Both the position numbers and the translations under genes were made by a program. A stretch of DNA of 64,000 nt from MESE01 sp036675035. Its GTDB lineage: Bacteria > Pseudomonadota > Gammaproteobacteria > Burkholderiales > Burkholderiaceae_D. This document shows, piece after piece, positions 56,724 through 64,000 of this stretch (position 1 is its first letter; every line of letters begins with the position of its first letter). The stretch lies in the NCBI GenBank assembly GCA_036675035.1, contig JAKFFO010000155.1, positions 1 through 64,000 of the forward strand, read 5' to 3'. The notes under the pieces were generated by a model. That model was given only the letters and a program-made list of their open reading frames with translations, searched no databases and was not told the DNA's origin.

Positions 56724-57117
56724 TCGGTACCACCTGGGTCAGCTTGATGATGCGGCGACCGATATCCTGCGGATCGAATACGCTAACCTCGACCCTGCGG
56801 AAATAGGGATTGGGTGTGGCAAATACATTTTCTTCGCAAGTGAACTGCAGATCTCCTTGCGGACATTCGAACTTGCGTTGCCCGGTCGGCGGCCATTCCC
56901 GGGCAAGACGGATTTGCGTCAAGCGGTTTTCGGCTGACCAGGTGGCCATCATCGATGCGCGCAAGTCGCTGCTGTTCTGCGTCAGACTACCGATTGCGCG
57001 CAGGCTCGCACCCAGCGCCGTCCCGACAATGACAAGCGCGACCAGTACTTCGAGCAAAGTAAATCCATCTCGATAGCGACGGGCACGCCGTGCAGTCTGA
57101 ATGCGCTCCGATTTCAT
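56713..57117 (-). CDS. gspI: Type II secretion minor pseudopilin GspI
   Basis: The ATG at 57117 (MKSERIQTARRARRYRDG) gives 134 residues and lies next to the gspH stop; an ATG at 57162 would add 15. Prepilin motif DG followed by FTLLEVLVALVIVGTALGAS with Glu at +5, then the GspI body (WSAENRLTQIRLAREWPPTG). It is the minor pseudopilin that nucleates the tip complex. Confidence 0.92.
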   Translation of the reverse strand: MKSERIQTARRARRYRDGFTLLEVLVALVIVGTALGASLRAIGSLTQNSSDLRASMMATWSAENRLTQIRLAREWPPTGQRKFECPQGDLQFTCEENVFATPNPYFRRVEVSVFDPQDIGRRIIKLTQVVPNEQ

Positions 57118-57118
57118 G

Positions 57119-57616
57119 TCATTCCACCACGAAGCGCCCGATACCGTCGGCGCGGATCGCAACGTTCGAATCGCGCACCGACAAGGTCAGCACAAATGGT
57201 TTATCCACCGGTTCTCGTCCAAAAATAATGCGCAACGCTTCAGAGTCGCCGGCCGGTGGCGGGCTGATCGACATTGTCACGGGTGAGCGTTTGAATTCCC
57301 GTTCGCGCAGCAAGTCGTCCTGATCCAGCTCTTGCCAAACATTGTTTTCGCGCAGCAGGAATCGGTAGCTATCGGAATCGGCTTCGAACGCGATCGGACG
57401 ATTGCGCAAAATTGCCTCGTCGCGCGCGAGCTGCAACAGCAATGCAATTCTTTGAGCGTCGTTTTGCAATGCCTGTCGTTCACTCGGCATTGCATTGAAA
57501 GACACCATGCCGAGCATGATTCCGGCAATCACCATTACCACCAGCAGTTCAAGCAGCGTGAATCCCCGCGGTTGACGATACCTTGCCGCCACGCCCGTGC
57601 AGTTACGCGCGGTCAT
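57119..57616 (-). CDS. gspH: Type II secretion minor pseudopilin GspH
   Basis: The ATG at 57616 (MTARNCTGVAARYRQPRG) gives 165 residues. Prepilin motif PRG followed by FTLLELLVVMVIAGIMLGMV with Glu at +5. The GspH body includes LLLQLARDEAILRNRPIAFE. An ATG further upstream at 57703 lies inside gspG and is unlikely. It is separated from gspG by 10 bp. Confidence 0.92.
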   Translation of the reverse strand: MTARNCTGVAARYRQPRGFTLLELLVVMVIAGIMLGMVSFNAMPSERQALQNDAQRIALLLQLARDEAILRNRPIAFEADSDSYRFLLRENNVWQELDQDDLLREREFKRSPVTMSISPPPAGDSEALRIIFGREPVDKPFVLTLSVRDSNVAIRADGIGRFVVE

Positions 57617-57626
57617 ATATTCCTGC

Positions 57627-58085
57627 TTACAGATCCCAGGAACCGATATCGGCGTCATTGCCGGCGCCGCCAGGCTGGCCGTCTGCACCCAACGAGAACA
57701 CATCGACCTCGCCCTTCACGCCCGGCGATAAATATTGATACGAGTTTTTCCATGGATCCAGCGGCAAGCGATCAAGATAGCCACCGGTTTTCCAGCCGTT
57801 GGCGGCTGGCCCTGAAGTCGGCTTGGTGATCAATGCCTGCAAGCCTTGCTCGGTGGTCGGATAGCGCTGGTTATCGAGCTTGTAGAGTTTGAGTGCTTGC
57901 ATCACGGTTGCGATGTCCTGCCTGGCGGCAATAATGCGCGCATCATCGGTACGTCCCATTAACTTGGGAACAACCAACGCGGCGAGAATACCCATGATGA
58001 CGACTACCACCATGATTTCGATCAGCGTGAAACCGCGCGAGCGGTTCCGGGCCGGCAATTGGGCGGAAAAAGAAAAATTGCTCAT
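57627..58085 (-). CDS. gspG: Type II secretion major pseudopilin GspG
   Basis: The ATG at 58085 (MSNFSFSAQLPARNRSRG) gives 152 residues. The prepilin peptidase site is RG followed by FTLIEIMVVVVIMGILAALV. The major pseudopilin body contains ALKLYKLDNQRYPTTEQGLQ and the calcium-site region near the C-terminus (DPWKNSYQYLSPG, SLGADGQPGGAGNDADIGSW). It is the first gene of the gsp cluster. No prepilin peptidase gene is in the window. Confidence 0.95.
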   Translation of the reverse strand: MSNFSFSAQLPARNRSRGFTLIEIMVVVVIMGILAALVVPKLMGRTDDARIIAARQDIATVMQALKLYKLDNQRYPTTEQGLQALITKPTSGPAANGWKTGGYLDRLPLDPWKNSYQYLSPGVKGEVDVFSLGADGQPGGAGNDADIGSWDL

Positions 58086-58580
58086 AAGAATTGTTTCTAA
58101 AAAGTGATAAGCGAAGTGGGAGTATAAAGCCAAGGAGGCGTCGAGAAATCGCGTTTGGTTTGATCCAAATCTTATTTGGCGGCAATTTTTTTATTGCGAT
58201 ATGTGCTCCGACCTTGAAAATCATCAAAAGTGCCTTGGAACATCAACTGAATTTCGAAGCAGTATTACATGGATGTAATGTTAGAAGATTTAACGGGAAG
58301 ATCTCGTCCAACGTGACCGGCTTGGGTGCTCTGCGCGATACGGCTTGTATTAACTACTGAAACACTACTGCTGTTCAATGACAAAATAGATGAAGACTCA
58401 TAACGCTAAAGTAAAGGCCTGTGTCCAATTATATTTATGCTTGACGATCGATAAACTTGAAACTTGAATTTTCTAGGATCCACTTCGTAAACAGGAATAT
58501 GCAGGAGCGAGATCCGATTGAAATCAGTATCAGCGCACTGCTATCCATGCAATGAACGCTACCAACCTGGGAGAACAACG
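58086..58580. other. 495-bp intergenic region between gspG and the cupin gene, holding both divergent promoters
   Basis: No gene is supported here. On the minus strand a TATACT (58126-58121) about 36 bp before gspG could be the -10 of the gsp operon, with a poor -35. Small inverted repeats occur (CCAAAT/ATTTGG and GCAAT/ATTGC near 58164-58200). The region is more AT-rich than its surroundings. I see no riboswitch or tRNA. Confidence 0.4.
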
Positions 58581-58913
58581 ATGTCCTTACCTCATGCAAC
58601 ATCAGGCGAAGTAATCAACATTCGTCCGTTAAGCGGCAAGCTCAGGGAATCGGTTTCGACCGCATTGTTCAAGGCGTCCGAGCTCGAAGTGATGCGCCTG
58701 GTCCTTGAAGCCGGCAAGGAGATACCCGAACATAGCGTGCCCGGAGAAATCACAATCCTTTGTCTTGAAGGCGCTATCGAGTTGCGCGCGCATGGCCGGG
58801 CTCAGCCTCTGCGGCAAGGAGAAATGATGTACCTGGCCGGCAACCAGCCTTATTCGATCCACGCCATGGACGATGCTTCGGTATTGATGACCGTTTCCTT
58901 GCGGCGTGAATGA
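58581..58913 (+). CDS. Small cupin-domain protein
   Basis: The ATG at 58581 has GGGAGAAC upstream and gives 110 residues. A single cupin barrel is evident: LVLEAGKEIPEHSVPGEITI (His and Glu of cupin motif 1), LEGAIELRAHGRAQPLRQGE and MMYLAGNQPYSIHAMDDASV (motif 2). Such one-domain cupins bind a metal or small ligand; the substrate cannot be told. It is monocistronic, convergent with gpsA after 30 bp. Confidence 0.85.
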   Translation: MSLPHATSGEVINIRPLSGKLRESVSTALFKASELEVMRLVLEAGKEIPEHSVPGEITILCLEGAIELRAHGRAQPLRQGEMMYLAGNQPYSIHAMDDASVLMTVSLRRE

Positions 58914-58943
58914 CGGACCCTAATCCAATGTATGGCGCAACAG

Positions 58944-59948
58944 CTATTCTTGCCGTGGATCGCGAGACAGCAATTGCGCAACCGTAGACTGGGGCGACGC
59001 GCCATCGAACAGTACCGCCGCGACTGCCGTGGCGATCGGCATGTCTATATTGTTTTCAAGCGCCAGCGACCGCACTGCGCGCGCGCATTGCACCCCTTCC
59101 GCCACATGGCCCAGCTCGGCCACGATGGCATCGAGCGATTTTCCCTGTGCCAGCGCAAGCCCCACTTTGCGATTGCGCGAAAGATCGCCGGTACAGGTCA
59201 GGATCAGGTCGCCCACGCCGGTCAATCCCATGAATGTCTCCGGGCGTCCGCCCAATGCCACGCCCAGCCTGGTAATTTCCGCCAATCCTCGGGTGATCAA
59301 TGCGGCGCGTGCGTTCAAGCCGAGACCCATGCCGTCGACTACGCCTGACGCGATCGCCAGAATATTTTTTACTGCGGCGCCGACTTCGACGCCTATCACG
59401 TCGTCGGTCGAGTAAACGCGGACGCTATTGCCATGCAAGGCATGAACCACTCGCTCGCACAACGTCGCATCGGCGGATGCGATCGTGAGCGCGCAAGGCA
59501 ATCCGCGCGCGACCTCTTGTGCAAACGAAGGTCCCGACAAAACGCCTGCCGGAATTAAAGGGTCCAGAATGTCACGCACCAGCTGATGCGGCAGCAAACG
59601 GCTGCCGTCTTCAAACCCCTTGCATAACCAGACGATATTTGGCAGCGGATGGAATTGCAGTCGCTGCAGCAACGAGCGTAAGCCGGCAACCGACGTGGCA
59701 ACGATCAACAATCCGTCGTCCGTTTTCCCATTTGCGGCCACATGGGCGAGCGCCTCGTCAAAATCCGCTGTAACGCTCAAGCCGTCAGGCAGGCTGAAAC
59801 CCGGCAGATATTCGGCATTCTCCCGCCTTATCGAAGCAGCGCGCATTGCCTGTGCATCCCGGCCCCACAATACAATCCTGTGCCGATCGGCCAGCGCGAT
59901 GGCCAGCGCCGTACCCCAAGCGCCGGCGCCGAGTATTGTGATGTTCAT
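58944..59948 (-). CDS. gpsA: Glycerol-3-phosphate dehydrogenase [NAD(P)+]
   Basis: GpsA makes sn-glycerol-3-phosphate for phospholipid synthesis. The 334-residue chain begins with the Rossmann motif MNITILGAGAWGTALAIALA. The catalytic region VGAAVKNILAIASGVVDGMG contains the conserved lysine, and the C-terminal domain has TFMGLTGVGDLILTCTGDLS and SRNRKVGLALAQG. It closes a minus-strand group with the SH3 protein, secB, grxC and the rhodanese gene. Confidence 0.96.
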   Translation of the reverse strand: MNITILGAGAWGTALAIALADRHRIVLWGRDAQAMRAASIRRENAEYLPGFSLPDGLSVTADFDEALAHVAANGKTDDGLLIVATSVAGLRSLLQRLQFHPLPNIVWLCKGFEDGSRLLPHQLVRDILDPLIPAGVLSGPSFAQEVARGLPCALTIASADATLCERVVHALHGNSVRVYSTDDVIGVEVGAAVKNILAIASGVVDGMGLGLNARAALITRGLAEITRLGVALGGRPETFMGLTGVGDLILTCTGDLSRNRKVGLALAQGKSLDAIVAELGHVAEGVQCARAVRSLALENNIDMPIATAVAAVLFDGASPQSTVAQLLSRDPRQE

Positions 59949-59985
59949 GTTTTAATGAAAGGGAGAAATTCGAAGCATGCCAGCG

Positions 59986-60435
59986 CTATTCGCCCCAGAC
60001 CTCGGTCGCCTTGATGTAACCACCCTGGCCGTCGCGATGCTTGACCTTGACCCAGCCGGATGCAACCGGCTCGGTCAGCTCGAACAGTACACCCTTGTCG
60101 GCCGTTAAAACCACGGCGCTTTTCTCGTCGCCGGCGGCCCGCACTTTCGCGCCAGGCGCTGTGGTAACCACGTGGCGGGCTGGATTCAAGACCTTCGATT
60201 CAACCCATGACAGTTCGCCGCCAGCGTCGCGTACCTTGCTCCATTCACCATAGGTCAATACCACTTCAACCGGCATTTCGCGCGGCGCGACGTACACCTT
60301 CCGACCTTTGTGAGAAGGTGCATCATAAAGAACGGCCGGAGCCGGCCCGACCGACTTGAACTCGACTGCATGGGCCGCACCGGCGACAGCAGTCAGGCAG
60401 ACGGCGGCAACGGCAAGCAATTGAATCGTTCTCAA
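59986..60435 (-). CDS. Exported bacterial SH3-domain protein
   Basis: The 149-residue protein has a signal peptide (1-23, ending AHA) and two SH3b-like repeats: about 25-85 (APAVLYDAPSHKGRKVYVAP, VLTYGEWSKVRDAGGELSWV) and about 86-148 (VVTTAPGAKVRAAGDEKSAV, VASGWVKVKHRDGQGGYIKA). Such proteins often bind peptidoglycan or act in envelope maintenance. It lies between secB and gpsA on the same strand. Confidence 0.87.
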   Translation of the reverse strand: MRTIQLLAVAAVCLTAVAGAAHAVEFKSVGPAPAVLYDAPSHKGRKVYVAPREMPVEVVLTYGEWSKVRDAGGELSWVESKVLNPARHVVTTAPGAKVRAAGDEKSAVVLTADKGVLFELTEPVASGWVKVKHRDGQGGYIKATEVWGE

Positions 60436-60504
60436 GGCACCTCCGGAATGAATTGGCTGAAAACCGCTCCTGTCCGACTGTCGGAGCAGTAACGCGTTGG
60501 CGAT

Positions 60505-61002
60505 TTAATGTTTGGCTGCGGTACCGTCCGGCATCACGAGGCCCGTGCCGTTCGCCTGCTGCTGTTGCTCGGCCAGCGCCTGAAGGCGTTGCTGATAAAA
60601 CACCTCGAAATTGATTTCGGACAGATGAACAGGTGGAAAGCCGGCACGAGTGATGATGTCCGCAATATTGGCGCGCAAATACGGATAAACAATGTTCGGG
60701 CACCCGATACCGAGCAGCGGATCGAGTTGCTCGGCGGGGATATTGCGTGCCTCGAAAATTCCGGCCTGCTTACCTTCCACCAGAAATGCAACCTTGTCGT
60801 TGATTTTTGCCGTTACCGTAATGGTTACGGTCGATTCAAAAATACCTTCCGCCAGCGGCTCTGCACCAACGTCGACTGCCACTTCCATGTTGGGAGCCTC
60901 CTGTTCCAGGAATATCCCGGGAGAATTCGGCTGTTCGAGCGACAGGTCCTTCAGGTAAACACGCTGAATTTGAAAAATTGGTTGCTGGTTTTCGTCTGCC
61001 AT
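60505..61002 (-). CDS. secB: Protein-export chaperone SecB
   Basis: SecB holds preproteins unfolded and hands them to SecA. The 165-residue acidic protein has the family core: FQIQRVYLKDLSLEQPNSPG, ESTVTITVTAKINDKVAFLV, and GCPNIVYPYLRANIADIITR with AGFPPVHLSEINFEVFYQQR. It lies 86 bp after grxC in the same direction. Confidence 0.97.
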   Translation of the reverse strand: MADENQQPIFQIQRVYLKDLSLEQPNSPGIFLEQEAPNMEVAVDVGAEPLAEGIFESTVTITVTAKINDKVAFLVEGKQAGIFEARNIPAEQLDPLLGIGCPNIVYPYLRANIADIITRAGFPPVHLSEINFEVFYQQRLQALAEQQQQANGTGLVMPDGTAAKH

Positions 61003-61088
61003 TGAAGCACCTTGAAAAATTTGAGAAAACGGCGATTGTACCTTTGCCGGTATTGCGGCGGCGAATAATCAAACGCTCCGACTGATGC

Positions 61089-61352
61089 CTATGCGCCCTG
61101 CAGCAGAGGATCAAGTTTGCCCTCCCGATCCAGCGCACTTAAATCATCGAAACCGCCGACATGCGTGTCGCCGATATAAATTTGCGGAACGGTGCGGCGC
61201 CCGGTTTTCTGCATCATTTCGGTACGCTGGACCGGATCCAGATCAATCCTGATCTTGTCGATGACATCGACGCCCTTCGCCTTCAGCAGGCGCTCGGCCA
61301 TGGTGCAGTAAGGACAGATCCCAGTGCTATACATTACGACACGCGCAGTCAT
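61089..61352 (-). CDS. grxC: Glutaredoxin 3
   Basis: This 87-residue thiol-disulfide oxidoreductase uses glutathione. The active site CPYC is at about 13-16 (MYSTGICPYCTMAERLL), followed by the cis-Pro segment RRTVPQIYIGDTHVGGFDDL, all diagnostic for GrxC. It is 16 bp downstream of the rhodanese gene and upstream of secB. Confidence 0.97.
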   Translation of the reverse strand: MTARVVMYSTGICPYCTMAERLLKAKGVDVIDKIRIDLDPVQRTEMMQKTGRRTVPQIYIGDTHVGGFDDLSALDREGKLDPLLQGA

Positions 61353-61368
61353 GCTATCTATCCTTTCG

Positions 61369-61770
61369 TTATTTTACGAGCGGCATGCCCTGAGTCTGCC
61401 AGGCCGCCAAACCACCGGTCAAACTGAACACGTCGCTGAAGCCGGCATGCTTGAGTTGTGATGCCGCCTTTGACGAGCGGGCTCCCGATGCACATACGAC
61501 AATGACCGTTTTCGACTTGAGCTTGTCGAGTTCGCCTACCCTTTTCGGCAATTCGCCGAGCGGAATATTTTTCGCGTCACGAATGTGGCCACCGGCAAAT
61601 TCGGCAGGATCACGCACGTCGAGAACCACGGTTTTGCCCTGATTGATCATCTGGGTCGCCTGCAGGATGGAGACCTTGTTGCCGCGCTGTTGCAGGACGG
61701 GCCACAGTAGGGCGCCTCCCGAAATGAGCACCAATCCGAACAGCCAAATGTTGTTAATGATGAATTCCAC
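61369..61770 (-). CDS. Membrane-anchored rhodanese-domain protein
   Basis: The 133-residue protein has an N-terminal membrane segment (about 5-24, NIWLFGLVLISGGALLWPVL) and one rhodanese domain (about 37-130) with the active-site cysteine in VIVVCASGARSSKAASQL. It may carry sulfane sulfur or act in thiol chemistry together with the downstream glutaredoxin. The arrangement rhodanese-grxC-secB-gpsA is familiar in betaproteobacteria. Confidence 0.9.
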   Translation of the reverse strand: MEFIINNIWLFGLVLISGGALLWPVLQQRGNKVSILQATQMINQGKTVVLDVRDPAEFAGGHIRDAKNIPLGELPKRVGELDKLKSKTVIVVCASGARSSKAASQLKHAGFSDVFSLTGGLAAWQTQGMPLVK

Positions 61771-61877
61771 GAGTTTCCAATGGTGTTATGTAATACGCGC
61801 ATTATAAAATAGAAGGCGAAACGCAATACAAACCCCGATTTCAAACCACGAAATTTTTCATCATCTCTTACTTCACC

Positions 61878-62624
61878 ATGTACAAAATCGTATTGATGCG
61901 CCACGGAGAGTCCACATGGAATCTCGATAACCGCTTTACCGGCTGGACCGACGTCGACCTTACCGAAAAAGGCATAGCCGAAGCACGGCATGCCGGAAAA
62001 TTGCTGCAGGAAGCCGGCTTTACCTTCGACATTGCCTACACATCGGTATTGAAGCGCGCCATCCGTACTCTCTGGACCACGCTCGATGAAATGGACTTGA
62101 TGTGGTTGCCGGTAGTGCACAGCTGGCGCCTGAACGAACGCCATTACGGCGCGCTGCAAGGATTGAACAAGGCAGAAACTGCCGCGTTGTATGGCGATGA
62201 GCAAGTGCTGATATGGCGGCGCAGCTACGATACGCCGCCGAATCCGCTGGATCCGAACGACCCGCGTGCGTCCTATGGCGATCCGCGCTACGCAAAGCTC
62301 AAGCGCGAGGAAATTCCTCTGACAGAATGCCTGAAAGACACGGTCGCACGCGTCATGCCGATCTGGAACGAGTCGATCGTTCCGGCCATCCGTGCCGGCA
62401 AACGCATCATCATCTCGGCCCACGGAAACAGCCTGCGTGCGCTGATCAAGTCGCTGGACGGCATCAGCGACAAGGATATCGTCGGATTGAACATTCCGAA
62501 TGGCCAGCCGCTGGTGTATGAACTCGATGCCGATCTGAAACCGATCAAGAGCTACTACCTGGGCGACCCGGCCGCGATCGAAGCGGCGATGAAAGCGGTC
62601 GCAACGCAAGGCAAGGCGAAATAA
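61878..62624 (+). CDS. gpmA: 2,3-bisphosphoglycerate-dependent phosphoglycerate mutase
   Basis: GpmA interconverts 3- and 2-phosphoglycerate. The 248-residue chain starts MYKIVLMRHGESTWNLDNRF, with the phosphohistidine in RHGES. Other family patterns are GWTDVDLTEKG, WRLNERHYGALQGLNKAETA and the second catalytic histidine in IISAHGNSLRALIKSLDG. It is divergent from the rhodanese group, and the EnvC-like gene starts a few bases downstream. Confidence 0.97.
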   Translation: MYKIVLMRHGESTWNLDNRFTGWTDVDLTEKGIAEARHAGKLLQEAGFTFDIAYTSVLKRAIRTLWTTLDEMDLMWLPVVHSWRLNERHYGALQGLNKAETAALYGDEQVLIWRRSYDTPPNPLDPNDPRASYGDPRYAKLKREEIPLTECLKDTVARVMPIWNESIVPAIRAGKRIIISAHGNSLRALIKSLDGISDKDIVGLNIPNGQPLVYELDADLKPIKSYYLGDPAAIEAAMKAVATQGKAK

Positions 62625-62628
62625 TATT

Positions 62629-64000
62629 TTGCGCATACGATCCGTTTGCCGCGCCGGCCGCGAAAACAGTCCGAAGGCGGCATGCCCGACGCGCTTTCAG
62701 TCGTCGAAAATAGCCACGTCGCTGGTGCTGGCAACCTTGCTGCTGGGCGGACTATCGTCTGCATGGGCGGCCAAACCCACAGAGCGCAGCAAGCAGAAAC
62801 AAATCGCCGAGTCGGAGCGCGCGGCATTGCGCAAAAAACTCGCCGATCTCAAACACGATATAAACCGAACCGAAACCGCAAAAAGTCATGCGGCAGATGA
62901 GCTTGCGGAATCCGAATCGGCAATCTCGCAGGCAAACCGCTCATTGCATGAGCTTGCGAAAGAACAACGAGAAACCACGGCAAAACTCAACCGGATCAAC
63001 AAGGAGAAAATTGAACTCGCCGCCGCGGTCGACGCGCAACAAAAACAATTGTCCACGCTATTGAAAGAACAATACGTCACGGGCAATGAGGATCGCATCA
63101 AGCTCTTGTTTTCCGGCGACAATCCAAATCGTATCAGTCGCGATTTGCAGTATATGGGTTATGTGTCGCAGGCACAGGCGAAGCTGATCGATTCGCTGCG
63201 CACCAGCCTTCAGGCGGTCGAGATCAATCGGGCGGAAGCTGAAAATGCGCGCAATGAACTGAATGAGATAGCCCAGGAAGAGCGCGAGCACAAGGCGTTG
63301 CTTGAACGGGAAAAGACAAAGCGAGCCGCATTACTGAAAAACCTGTCGAATAAGCTTGCGGCACAGCGCAAGGAAGCCGGCGCCATCGAGCGCGACGATA
63401 AGCGGCTTGCAGGTCTGGTTGGCAAGCTGTCCAGGCTGATAGAACAGCAACGAAAAGCGGATGCGGCCAAGGCCGAACGCCAACGCCAGGCAGCCCGGAC
63501 CAGAGCGGAAAAAGAAAAGCAGCGCATCGCACCTGCGGCGAACGACGTAAAAACCGCGACATCGAATCGACAAAAGAATCCGAATCCGATCGAAGACGAT
63601 GAAAACCCGTCGAAATCACTTGCCCGTAATGAACTCACACCGGAATCGAATGTCCAAAATGGCGTGTCCGGGAATGCATTCAGCTTGTTGCGCGGACGCT
63701 TGCGCTTGCCGGTAAAAGGCGACTTGCTCGCGACATTTGGCGCCAAGCGCAGCGAGGGGCCGAACTGGAAAGGCTTGTTTATCGCCGCGTCCGAGGGTTC
63801 CGACGTAAAGTCCGTGGCCGACGGGCAAGTCGTCTTCGCGGACTGGCTGCGCGGATTTGGCAATTTGATCATCGTGGACCATGGCGGCCAGTACATGACG
63901 ATTTATGGCAACAATCAATCCGTTCTTAAACGCGCCGGAGATATGGTGAGGACCGGAGATATCATTGCCCGGGCAGGCAATAGCGGCGGCAACGAACAAT
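62629..64000 (+). CDS. EnvC-like murein hydrolase activator (partial, runs off the window)
   Basis: An open frame continues to the right edge (457 codons). The probable start is TTG 62629, four bases after the gpmA stop; no in-frame ATG precedes the signal segment SLVLATLLLGGLSSAWA (about 35-52). A long coiled coil (about 55-310) leads to a degenerate LytM/M23 domain beginning near residue 358 (RLPVKGDLLATFGAKRSEGP). The zinc-binding H-x-G-x-D of active LytM enzymes is replaced by NWKGLFIAASEGSDV, as in E. coli EnvC. It should therefore activate amidases (AmiA/B/C) at the septum rather than cut peptidoglycan itself. Confidence 0.85.
   Translation, partial: MRIRSVCRAGRENSPKAACPTRFQSSKIATSLVLATLLLGGLSSAWAAKPTERSKQKQIAESERAALRKKLADLKHDINRTETAKSHAADELAESESAISQANRSLHELAKEQRETTAKLNRINKEKIELAAAVDAQQKQLSTLLKEQYVTGNEDRIKLLFSGDNPNRISRDLQYMGYVSQAQAKLIDSLRTSLQAVEINRAEAENARNELNEIAQEEREHKALLEREKTKRAALLKNLSNKLAAQRKEAGAIERDDKRLAGLVGKLSRLIEQQRKADAAKAERQRQAARTRAEKEKQRIAPAANDVKTATSNRQKNPNPIEDDENPSKSLARNELTPESNVQNGVSGNAFSLLRGRLRLPVKGDLLATFGAKRSEGPNWKGLFIAASEGSDVKSVADGQVVFADWLRGFGNLIIVDHGGQYMTIYGNNQSVLKRAGDMVRTGDIIARAGNSGGNEQ

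Noticed and set aside
61647..62636. A 329-codon minus-strand open frame opposite gpmA
   Set aside because: gpmA is certain on the plus strand, and the antisense frame would overlap the rhodanese gene as well.

Overview
The window is chromosomal DNA of a betaproteobacterium, most likely Burkholderiales, family Oxalobacteraceae (Herminiimonas/Herbaspirillum-like). This rests on gene content and order: a PhaM-like protein, zur-cobW-dksA followed by hslVU, a rhodanese-grxC-secB-gpsA group divergent from gpmA, and an S-adenosylhomocysteine (SAH) riboswitch on ahcY. The genus is inference. No rRNA, tRNA, CRISPR array or prophage was recognised. The only transposase is a C-terminal stub at the left edge.

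Layout. (1) 1-3.7 kb: the end of an IS5-type element against the stop codon of a PhaM-like gene, two tandem DUF3108 paralogues, and queC. (2) 3.8-10.9 kb: aromatic amino-acid and arylpyruvate catabolism (fused indolepyruvate ferredoxin oxidoreductase, phenylalanine hydroxylase, 4-hydroxyphenylpyruvate dioxygenase, divergent Lrp/AsnC regulator with a palindromic operator), plus a secreted EF-hand protein. (3) 10.9-18 kb: GNAT acetyltransferase, orphan periplasmic binding protein, a 257-bp nested inverted-repeat element, cca, a GST, a soluble lytic transglycosylase and 5-formyl-THF cyclo-ligase. (4) 18-26.7 kb: methyl cycle (metF, small membrane protein, ahcY with SAH riboswitch, metK with a structured leader). 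It encloses a secreted-protease group: rhombosortase, an S8 protease with a GlyGly-CTERM tail, a free-standing propeptide-like lipoprotein and an M14 carboxypeptidase. (5) 26.8-33.5 kb: two lipid A-type acyltransferases, then a giant kinase/AAA/GAF/GGDEF signalling gene split by one in-frame amber codon. (6) 33.8-46 kb: dapF, DUF484, a 162-bp palindromic element, xerC, and a zinc block (Zur-like repressor, His-rich COG0523 GTPase, zinc-ligand-poor DksA with a long basic extension, small exported protein, ZnuD-like receptor). Near-identical palindromes precede the repressor and the receptor. A double-STAS protein and hslVU, with a good sigma-32-type promoter, follow. (7) 46.2-58.1 kb: type II secretion genes gspG-H-I-J-K-L-M-N-D-E-F on the minus strand, with gspC set apart by a highly structured intergenic stretch. 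(8) 58.5-64 kb: cupin, gpsA, SH3 protein, secB, grxC, rhodanese, gpmA and an EnvC-like amidase activator running off the right edge.

Connections. GlyGly-CTERM proteins are known type II secretion clients cleaved by rhombosortase, so the protease group at 20.9-24.2 kb and the gsp operon probably belong to one export route. metF, ahcY and metK form the methionine/SAM cycle, and two of the three genes show leader-RNA features. The Zur-like repressor, GTPase and receptor form a probable zinc-starvation regulon.

The most unusual observations are the amber codon in an otherwise open 1,675-codon signalling gene, the Shine-Dalgarno-sequestering leader of metK, and two intergenic elements (12.96-13.22 and 47.15-47.31 kb) that share a nearly identical perfect palindrome.
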